A DNA stretch of 5,011 nucleotides from JAYUHK01 sp043767025 (lineage in GTDB: Bacteria; Bacteroidota; Bacteroidia; Chitinophagales; Saprospiraceae). Position numbers and translations under genes: made by a program. Of this stretch, positions 1 through 5,011 are shown piece after piece. Below the pieces are notes generated by a model that was not told the DNA's origin, ran no database searches, and saw nothing but the letters and a program-made list of their open reading frames with translations. How positions within the stretch are numbered: position 1 is the first letter of the stretch; each line of letters opens with the position of its first letter. Location of the stretch: NCBI GenBank assembly GCA_043767025.1, contig JAYUHK010000081.1, positions 1 to 5,011 on the forward strand. Reading direction: 5' to 3'.

Positions 1-30
1 GTTACTTTTTTCATCAAGGAAAAAAGTGAC
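1..30. repeat. 12-pair hairpin downstream of leuS (possible terminator or dispersed repeat)
   Basis: Positions 1-12 (gttacttttttc) pair with 19-30 (gaaaaaagtgac) around a 6-base loop. The stem is complete in plus-strand RNA with one G-U pair and has one A-C mismatch in minus-strand RNA. It sits about 70 bases after the leuS stop and could end leuS transcription, but whether a U-tract follows cannot be seen because the window ends. From memory, very similar sequences recur in Bacteroidota intergenic DNA, so a dispersed repeat is equally possible. Confidence 0.5.
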
Positions 31-100
31 AAAAACCAAGTCAATAGCTACAAAGCTAAGCTCAAATGAGTAAATTTAAAATGTTTCTGCGTAACATCAT
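31..100. other. leuS 3' flank
   Basis: AT-rich non-coding stretch immediately after leuS. It holds the 13-base motif at 85-97 and a small inverted repeat (tagct at 45-49 with agcta at 54-58). A short plus-strand frame from 66 to 278 runs antisense into the end of leuS and is not a credible gene. Confidence 0.5.
85..97 (-). repeat. 13-base motif ATGTTACGCAGAA, copy 1
   Basis: Read on the minus strand this is atgttacgcagaa, beginning four bases after the leuS stop codon. An exact copy in the opposite orientation lies at 4847-4859. A perfect 13-base match within 5 kb is expected by chance only about 0.2-0.3 times, and both copies lie outside the two secure genes, so a dispersed element is plausible. 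Confidence 0.5.
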
Positions 101-2893
101 TCATAACACAATATTGACCATTTTATTAGGCACCACGACCACATTTTTTACCGTCTGTCCTTCCGTCCATTTCTGGATAGCTTCGTGTGCCAACGCAGCA
201 GCGATGATGTCGGCTTTTTGTGCATCGGCGGCAAATGTAGCTTCGGCGCGCTTTTTTCCGTTGATACAAATAGGATAAATAAAGCTGTTTTCGACCAAAA
301 ATTGCGGGTCGAATGTCGGAAATTTTGTATCGTTTATGGAAAAATTATTGCCTAATTTCCCCCAAATTTCTTCCGCTATGTGTGGCGCAAATGGAGCTAT
401 AAGGACAGTCAGTGGCTCTAAAATGCTGCGTTTGTTGCAATTCAAAGCCCGTAAATCATTCACACACACCATGTAAGCACTTACACAAGTGTTGAAGGAA
501 AGCCGCTCAATATCTTCCGAAATCTTTTTAATTGCTGTGTGCAAAACCTTACTTTCTTCGAGTGTTGGACTTTCGTTGGAAAGCACAAAATCTCCGTTTT
601 TATCGTAAAAAAGCGACCAAAATTTTCGGAGAAAACGAAAGCAACCGTCAATTCCTTTCATGTCCCAAGGCTTCGATTGGTCTATCGGTCCCAAAAACAT
701 CTCATACAATCGGAAACAATCTGCGCCATATTCCTCTACGACTTCGTCGGGATTGACTACATTGAATTTCGACTTCGACATTTTCTCAATCTCTGACGTA
801 AGTTGTGTAAATTCTCTACCATTTCCATCGGTTTTCCAAACTATATCTTGTTGATAATCAATGTTTTCGAAGCGATTATCGGACTGAATCATTTGCTCAA
901 AAACGTCTTTGAAAAGCCTGTCTTTGTCGTCCGCCAACTGAATCTGGACGTGAAGTTTGCGGTCATTTTTTTCTCCTTTTATTGTCACAAAAAGCGACCT
1001 TCCTTGTATCATTCCTTGATTTACCAAGCGTTTGAAAGGCTCGTTGGTAGGTACTTTTTTTAAATCAAACAACAATTTGTGCCAAAAGCGAGAGTACAGC
1101 AAATGCCCGACGGCGTGTTCTGCTCCGCCAATGTAAAAATCCACGTCCTGCCAATAATTGATGGCATCTTGGCTCGCAAATTCCTGCTCGTTGAGTGCGT
1201 CCATGTAGCGTAAAAAATACCAACTCGAACCCGCAAATCCGGGCATAGTGTCCGTTTCGCGCGTCCAACCGTTGGGCAAATTGACCCAATCTATCGCTCG
1301 CGCAAGGGGAGATTTTCCGCCCGATGCAGGCTTGAAATCCTCCAACTCGGGCAGCAAAAGCGGCAGTTCTTCAAGCGGCAACGCGTGTGGGATTCCGTCC
1401 GTATCATACGCGATAGGGAAGGGTTCGCCCCAATATCGTTGCCGACTATAGTTTGCGTCACGAATCTTGTAATTTATTCGTTTTTTTCCGATATTTTTTG
1501 CCTCTATTCGCTCGAACATCGTCTGAATAGCTTGCGGTACTTCCATGCCATTGAGAAAATCTGAATTGACGATAATTCCCAACTTATCGTGCAGCGATGC
1601 GTTGGGATATTTGCTTTTATCCACCACATCAACTATCTGTAAATCAAACTTTTGTGCAAACGCTTGGTCGCGCTCGTCGTCGCTTGGGACAGCCATAATC
1701 GCACCAGTTCCGTAGTCCGAAAGTACATATTCGCCTATCCAGATCGGGATTTTTTCGCCGTTTAATGGGTGCTGGACGTATGCACCCGTGAAGGCACCGG
1801 TTACTTCTTTTGATTCAGATTGCCTGTCACGTTCAGAGCGACTTTTTACATATTTTATATAATTTTCAATTTCAGGTTTTTGATTTTTTGTCGTTATTTG
1901 TGACACTAACGGATGTTCGGGAGCTAAAACCATAAAAGTCGCTCCAAAAATCGTATCAGGGCGCGTGGTAAAAATTTCTAATCGTTGATTTTGCCCTTCG
2001 ATGTCAAAGAACATAGTAGCTCCTTCGCTGCGCCCAATCCAATTTCGCTGCATGGATTTGAGTGCGTCCGACCACTCCAAAGGTTCCATATCGCGCAGCA
2101 AACGCTCGGCATACGCTGTGATTCGGAGCGACCATTGGAGCATCGGTCTGCGCTCCACGAGGTGTCCGCCGCGCTCCGAAAGACCGTCTTTTACTTCGTC
2201 GTTGGCAAGCACCGTCCCGAGGGCTTCGCACCAATTTACGAAACCCGTCTTGCGGTACGCCAAGCGATAATTCATTAATATATCGTCCTGCTGCTTGGCG
2301 TTCATTTCGTTCCAAACCTGTGCAGAAAAAATATTTTCTTGCGTAGAAGCGGCTGAAACGCCAGCATTTCCCTGTGTTTCAAAAATTTTTATAAGCTCTG
2401 CAATGGGTTGGGCAGAATTTGAAAAATTATCGTAATAGTGACTGAACAACTGAACGAAAATCCATTGCGTCCACTTGTAATAAGTAGGGTCGCAGGTTTG
2501 GACTTCTCTGCTCCAATCGTAGCAAAATCCCAGATTGTCGAGTTGTTCGCGGTAGCGGCGAATATTTTTTTCGGTAGAGTCGGCGGGATGCACGCCTGTC
2601 TGAATAGCAAACTGCTCGGCGGGCAGCCCAAAAGCATCGTAGCCCATTGGGTGCAGCACATTGAACCCAGAAAGGCGTTTGTAGCGCGCAAAAATATCAG
2701 AGGCGATGTAGCCGAGCGGATGCCCGACGTGCAAACCAGTCCCCGAAGGGTAGGGAAACATATCCAAAACGTAATATTTTGGGCGTTGGCTGTTATTTTC
2801 GACCTTGTAAGTATTGTTTTTTATCCAATACGACTGCCATTTTTTTTCGAGGCTCGCTGCGCCGTCGGCTTCTTTTCGCGGACTGTAATCCAT
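101..2893 (-). CDS. leuS: Leucyl-tRNA synthetase, full length (930 aa)
   Basis: Cytoplasmic class I aminoacyl-tRNA synthetase that charges tRNA-Leu with leucine using ATP and hydrolyses mischarged products. The HIGH-type motif reads HVGH at residues 55-58 and KMSKS lies at 704-708. The CP1 editing domain shows the threonine-rich TTRPDTIFGAT at 309-319 and GTGAIMAVP at 395-403, followed by DDERD with the conserved editing Asp at about 409. NYSRQRYWGEP (481-491), SSWYFLRY (556-563), the anticodon-domain APFAPHIAEEIW (about 835-846) and the C-terminal VNIVL end are all present, so the enzyme looks intact. The insert around 150-200 and the WCEALGTVLANDEV segment, which lacks most Zn ligands seen in some other LeuRS, match my recollection of Bacteroidota LeuRS. 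I start at MDYSPRK because the family begins this way; an in-frame ATG at 2926 would add 11 residues (MYYYFEKYLTT). No Shine-Dalgarno precedes either. The stop is TGA at 103-101. Identification is very secure; the start is likely. Confidence 0.98.
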   Translation of the reverse strand: MDYSPRKEADGAASLEKKWQSYWIKNNTYKVENNSQRPKYYVLDMFPYPSGTGLHVGHPLGYIASDIFARYKRLSGFNVLHPMGYDAFGLPAEQFAIQTGVHPADSTEKNIRRYREQLDNLGFCYDWSREVQTCDPTYYKWTQWIFVQLFSHYYDNFSNSAQPIAELIKIFETQGNAGVSAASTQENIFSAQVWNEMNAKQQDDILMNYRLAYRKTGFVNWCEALGTVLANDEVKDGLSERGGHLVERRPMLQWSLRITAYAERLLRDMEPLEWSDALKSMQRNWIGRSEGATMFFDIEGQNQRLEIFTTRPDTIFGATFMVLAPEHPLVSQITTKNQKPEIENYIKYVKSRSERDRQSESKEVTGAFTGAYVQHPLNGEKIPIWIGEYVLSDYGTGAIMAVPSDDERDQAFAQKFDLQIVDVVDKSKYPNASLHDKLGIIVNSDFLNGMEVPQAIQTMFERIEAKNIGKKRINYKIRDANYSRQRYWGEPFPIAYDTDGIPHALPLEELPLLLPELEDFKPASGGKSPLARAIDWVNLPNGWTRETDTMPGFAGSSWYFLRYMDALNEQEFASQDAINYWQDVDFYIGGAEHAVGHLLYSRFWHKLLFDLKKVPTNEPFKRLVNQGMIQGRSLFVTIKGEKNDRKLHVQIQLADDKDRLFKDVFEQMIQSDNRFENIDYQQDIVWKTDGNGREFTQLTSEIEKMSKSKFNVVNPDEVVEEYGADCFRLYEMFLGPIDQSKPWDMKGIDGCFRFLRKFWSLFYDKNGDFVLSNESPTLEESKVLHTAIKKISEDIERLSFNTCVSAYMVCVNDLRALNCNKRSILEPLTVLIAPFAPHIAEEIWGKLGNNFSINDTKFPTFDPQFLVENSFIYPICINGKKRAEATFAADAQKADIIAAALAHEAIQKWTEGQTVKNVVVVPNKMVNIVL

Positions 2894-2938
2894 TGTTGTC
2901 AAATATTTTTCAAAATAATAGTACAAAATTCAGGACGT

Positions 2939-2960
2939 AAAGGTAGAAAAAAGGTAGAAA
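2939..2960. repeat. Perfect 11-base tandem repeat upstream of leuS
   Basis: Two exact adjacent copies of aaaggtagaaa at 2939-2949 and 2950-2960, 46-67 bases before the leuS start. A further related stretch at 2982-2996 (aggtgagaaattttg) matches 2952-2966 (aggtagaaaattttg) at 13 of 15 positions, exactly 30 bases away. In the leuS mRNA direction they read as pyrimidine-rich TTTCTACCTTT units. Confidence 0.75.
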
Positions 2961-2974
2961 ATTTTGACATAAAA

Positions 2975-3003
2975 CGAATTTAGGTGAGAAATTTTGCTGC
3001 CAA
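2975..3003 (-). promoter_or_regulatory. Weak candidate leuS promoter
   Basis: On the minus strand TTG (3003-3001) is followed after 18 bases by TAAATTCG (2982-2975), close to the Bacteroidota pattern of a TTTG-type -33 box and a TAnnTTTG -7 box. One base of the -7 box departs from consensus, and the spacing is just under the usual 19-21. It would give a leader of about 75 bases carrying the tandem repeats. This is pattern matching only. Confidence 0.25.
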
Positions 3004-3121
3004 CGCCCGACACATTCGCAGTCTTACTAAATATTTGTGGGGCGACGGATTTTTTCAGCAGTTTTTACTCGCATTTGTAGGGTGATTTTTTGCATTTTTA
3101 GATTAATTTTTTTTATTCCTG

Positions 3122-4714
3122 TTATATGTTTGTTTGTGACAGATTTAATCTGTCTTGACGGTTCAGCCAGAAAAAATAATCTACCTTTTCAGGCTGTTTG
3201 CTGGTGCAGTTGGGCGAAAATATTTGGTTGAATACCTTTATTAGGTTGAAAAAACGGTCGTAAAGTTTGACTTTCACATAGACCACATCAGCATTGTGCG
3301 ATGACGGGATATTGAAAACGCATTGAGGGTTGGTGGTGTATGTAGTGCCGCACGGAGAAGTGTAGCCGAAGCCCAAAGGAGAAAAAGTATATGAAAATTC
3401 AAAATAGGACGCAGTCGGATTGGTCAATAATTCATCTGGTACGCGGACAGATAAAGTTCGGGCGGAGCGATTTTCAGCATTAAAAATTCCAATAAGGGAG
3501 TCATTGTTGGCATAAAAAAATTTACTAATGTCTGCAATGATACATCTTTGACTTTGGACCGAACACGCATTATTGACAAATTCCCTTCCGTACTGGACGT
3601 TTTCATAAAACGTAGTCGGATTGGTGAAACAATATTTTCCTATGTAAGTACGAGTGTATATATCTTGCGACACACTCAATATCGAGTTATAGACTGGATT
3701 GGGATAAATTAGATTGTTGATAACATCGGCGGTGTTAGTGCAAGTTCTTTGCAATCCACCACTCGACCAATAACCCCTTTCGTGGGCGCATACATCTCCG
3801 ACCAATGCTGGGTTTGACCTCACTATTTTTCCGTATCGCAAGCCTGTCGTGAGCCTGTGGTCGGTCTTGATTGCGCCGTTTGAGTGCGGAGTCTGTGTCA
3901 AAATAACTACGATATCGCAACCATTTTCAGCAAGAAGTATATCTACACTGACCATAGGAGCGCCGACGAGTCGCTTAATATATTCAGTTTCTTTCAGCAC
4001 GGTGTCCACATTTATTTGATACGGTAAAATATTGGGCAACTCAAAAACTTCATCGCCTGCCAATCGCGCTATGTCTTTTATTTTGCTCGCCTTGAGCAGA
4101 TTATTGGTTTCGGCGATGAACCTTTTTGCGCAGTTAGTAAGTTGATTTTTGGAGTAAAACGCCAGTAATCCACTTGGATAAACCATCAAAATATCAATAA
4201 TTTTGAGCCGAGTATGGGACGTATCTTGAGAGCCGCAACCTGACTGGATGTCGCTGCGATTGTAAGCAGTTAGTAAGTGATATTGGGGGGATAGAGGACT
4301 AATCAAATAAACCTTATCATTCCATTCTATTTTGCCATTTATATAACCATCTGTTACGGAAAATTCTACTCGATAATAATCGTCACTTTCAGCTTCGCCC
4401 GACCAATAGAAATCTTTATCATTCGTATATTCGGTATAGACTTCCTTGAACGTTTGCAATTTTTTAGCATTTGGGACTTTTAAAGTTATTTGGTGGGTTA
4501 CTTTAAGTTGGTCTAAATTCTTGAATTTGATGATGTCAAAAATTTTGTTCTCTGGTAACTTTAGAAACATTTTGAAGTCAATGAGGTCTTTTTTGCTGAT
4601 GTCAGCAGGCAAATGCTTCAACTTCACAAGACTATTCGAGTTGTTTTGAGCCAACAAATTGAAAACAACAATGAAAACTGCACACAAGGTCAAGCCGATT
4701 TTATGTTTTTTCAT
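3122..4714 (-). CDS. Secreted reprolysin-like (M12B-type) domain protein, probably not an active protease
   Basis: A 530-residue protein with a clear signal peptide (basic MKKHK, a hydrophobic stretch to about residue 20, probable cleavage near LAQ, 21-23). Residues about 100-140 (WSGEAES, RVEFSVTDG, INGKIEW, VYLISPL) resemble the propeptide-like region ahead of bacterial reprolysin-type metallopeptidases. From about 170 the IDILMVYPSGL start, the helix around AKRFIAETNNLLKASKI and the DIVVILTQTP strand fit the start of the catalytic domain. The expected HExxHxxGxxH site reads HERGYWSSGGL at 311-321: the first His and the Glu remain, but the second and third ligands do not. Eleven Cys follow the signal peptide, fitting an extracytoplasmic disulfide protein. 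Residues about 415-500 are probably a beta-rich domain. I see no type IX secretion sorting domain, and the last ~17 residues are odd (see the palindrome). The start has an A/T-rich leader and no other plausible ATG. Export is fairly secure; the family assignment is from motif memory and the substrate is unknown. Confidence 0.85.
   Translation of the reverse strand: MKKHKIGLTLCAVFIVVFNLLAQNNSNSLVKLKHLPADISKKDLIDFKMFLKLPENKIFDIIKFKNLDQLKVTHQITLKVPNAKKLQTFKEVYTEYTNDKDFYWSGEAESDDYYRVEFSVTDGYINGKIEWNDKVYLISPLSPQYHLLTAYNRSDIQSGCGSQDTSHTRLKIIDILMVYPSGLLAFYSKNQLTNCAKRFIAETNNLLKASKIKDIARLAGDEVFELPNILPYQINVDTVLKETEYIKRLVGAPMVSVDILLAENGCDIVVILTQTPHSNGAIKTDHRLTTGLRYGKIVRSNPALVGDVCAHERGYWSSGGLQRTCTNTADVINNLIYPNPVYNSILSVSQDIYTRTYIGKYCFTNPTTFYENVQYGREFVNNACSVQSQRCIIADISKFFYANNDSLIGIFNAENRSARTLSVRVPDELLTNPTASYFEFSYTFSPLGFGYTSPCGTTYTTNPQCVFNIPSSHNADVVYVKVKLYDRFFNLIKVFNQIFSPNCTSKQPEKVDYFFWLNRQDRLNLSQTNI
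3137..3153. repeat. Perfect palindrome GACAGATT-T-AATCTGTC inside the 3' end of the exported-protein gene
   Basis: Two 8-base arms around a single central T. It lies within the last codons of the upstream gene and encodes part of the tail NRQDRLNLSQTNI. No U-tract follows on either strand, so it is not a standard intrinsic terminator. Palindromes of this appearance occur as dispersed elements between Bacteroidota genes (recollection, not verified here). Confidence 0.7.
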
Positions 4715-4849
4715 TTTTTAAATTTTAATATTTTAGACAACATCACACGCTTCGAGTCTTAAAAATTACGTCCTTCGCTACAATAAATATCTCTACTTTT
4801 GCGCTTTAAAGAAAAAAAGAAAAAATTAAAGTATTTTATTAAACTCATG
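4715..4849. other. AT-rich gap upstream of the exported-protein gene
   Basis: 135 bases, presumed to hold the promoter of the 4714-3122 gene. In the coding direction the start codon follows an A/T-only leader, as in efficiently translated Bacteroidota genes. A purine-rich run lies at 4808-4830 (a U-rich tract on the minus strand, possibly part of a terminator for a gene further upstream). I find no convincing minus-strand -33/-7 pair. On the plus strand TACTTTTG at 4794-4801 fits the -7 box pattern. Confidence 0.5.
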
Positions 4850-4859
4850 TTACGCAGAA
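4847..4859 (+). repeat. 13-base motif ATGTTACGCAGAA, copy 2
   Basis: Exact copy of the motif found after leuS, here on the plus strand, so the pair forms an inverted repeat bracketing about 4.75 kb that contains both secure genes. It overlaps the stop codon of the possible partial gene at 4850-5011. Confidence 0.5.
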
Positions 4860-5011
4860 TATTTTTTTACTAAAATTTCAGGCAGCATTTTATTCAATAT
4901 GACTGTCTTTTTAGACGTGCCTTGTAGAAATTCAAGTTTTTGTAAAAATATCGTCTGGCGAAGCGAAAACTGTTTGAAGTCTGGCGAAGCCGACGAGTAT
5001 TTTTCGCGCGC
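4850..5011 (-). CDS. Possible C-terminal fragment of an unidentified protein (53 aa, cut by window edge)
   Basis: An open frame enters from beyond position 5011 and ends at a TAA at 4852-4850. The visible 53 residues begin AREKYSSASPDFKQF and end LPEILVKKYSA. Composition is unremarkable (rich in Lys, Leu, Ser and Gln) and the end looks like a normal soluble protein terminus, but I recognise no family. It would lie on the same strand as both other genes, 135 bases before the start of the exported protein. Doubts: the fragment is short; a plus-strand frame is also open here; two copies of a 12-base repeat lie inside it in different reading frames; and the stop falls within the 13-base dispersed-looking motif. 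It could instead be repeat-rich intergenic DNA. Confidence 0.4.
   Translation of the reverse strand, partial: AREKYSSASPDFKQFSLRQTIFLQKLEFLQGTSKKTVILNKMLPEILVKKYSA
4953..4990. repeat. 12-base direct repeat GTCTGGCGAAGC, two copies
   Basis: Exact copies at 4953-4964 and 4979-4990, 26 bases apart. They are GC-richer than their surroundings. In the possible minus-strand partial gene they fall in different reading frames (SASPDF and SLRQT), so the likeness is at DNA level rather than a repeated peptide. Confidence 0.7.

Larger units (their letters stand above)
2894..3121. other. Intergenic region between the exported-protein gene and leuS
   Basis: 228 bases with no credible gene. It contains an 11-base tandem repeat next to a diverged third copy, a weak Bacteroidota-type promoter candidate reading towards leuS, and A/T-rich sequence directly before the leuS start. 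No T-box, riboswitch or tRNA fold was recognised. A plus-strand frame (2438-2983) overlaps it but is the antisense shadow of the leuS 5' end. Confidence 0.6.

Noticed and set aside
66..278. Plus-strand 70-codon frame at the leuS end, with a signal-peptide-like translation
   Set aside because: Mostly antisense to the conserved LeuRS C-terminus; the hydrophobic look comes from antisense of Lys/Asn- and Ala-rich coding.
1985..2315. Overlapping 90-100 codon frames on both strands inside leuS
   Set aside because: They lie within the conserved LeuRS CP1 region in other frames and have Arg/Ser-rich, shadow-like translations.
2911..2920. TATTATTTTG (minus strand) as a leuS -7 box
   Set aside because: Spacing inside the box is off by one or more bases and no TTG lies 19-21 bases upstream; it would also leave almost no leader.
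2438..2983. Plus-strand 181-codon open frame overlapping the 5' end of leuS
   Set aside because: Entirely antisense to well-conserved LeuRS sequence for most of its length, with no recognisable domain; a frame shadow.
3037..3231. Plus-strand 64-codon frame across the 3' end of the exported-protein gene
   Set aside because: Hydrophobic translation of AT-rich non-coding sequence plus antisense; no family resemblance or good start context.
3735..3920. Alternative minus-strand frame over the broken zinc site, tested as a possible frameshift that would restore HExxH
   Set aside because: Shifted frames across this stretch give no second or third His ligand, so a simple frameshift or sequencing error does not explain the loss.

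Overview
The window looks like a piece of a Bacteroidota (Bacteroidetes) chromosome. The evidence is the Bacteroidota-type insertion in the leucyl-tRNA synthetase, start codons preceded by A/T-rich leaders rather than Shine-Dalgarno sequences, and a secreted protein of a reprolysin-like kind that is common in the phylum. I cannot place it below phylum level. Every gene I can support lies on the minus strand, so transcription runs from high to low coordinates.

Layout in transcription order. Positions 5011-4850 hold an open frame that enters from beyond the window and may be the last 53 residues of a gene; this is uncertain. A 135-base AT-rich gap follows. Positions 4714-3122 encode a 530-residue exported protein with a signal peptide, an N-terminal region like the propeptide of reprolysin-type metalloproteases, and a protease-like domain whose HExxHxxGxxH zinc site is broken. 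A 228-base gap (3121-2894) carries a short tandem repeat and a weak promoter candidate. Positions 2893-101 encode a full-length leucyl-tRNA synthetase (leuS). Positions 100-1 are the region downstream of leuS, with a dispersed-looking 13-base motif and a 12-pair hairpin.

The genes do not form an obvious pathway. leuS is a housekeeping gene with a gap in front of it, so it is probably transcribed on its own or only loosely coupled to the gene upstream. The exported protein looks like an accessory cell-envelope or secreted protein. The most interesting points are its apparently lost zinc site, a C-terminal tail encoded by a palindromic element, and a 13-base motif in inverted orientation just after leuS and again near the far end of the window. 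I found no RNA gene, CRISPR array, transposase or clearly new multi-gene system.
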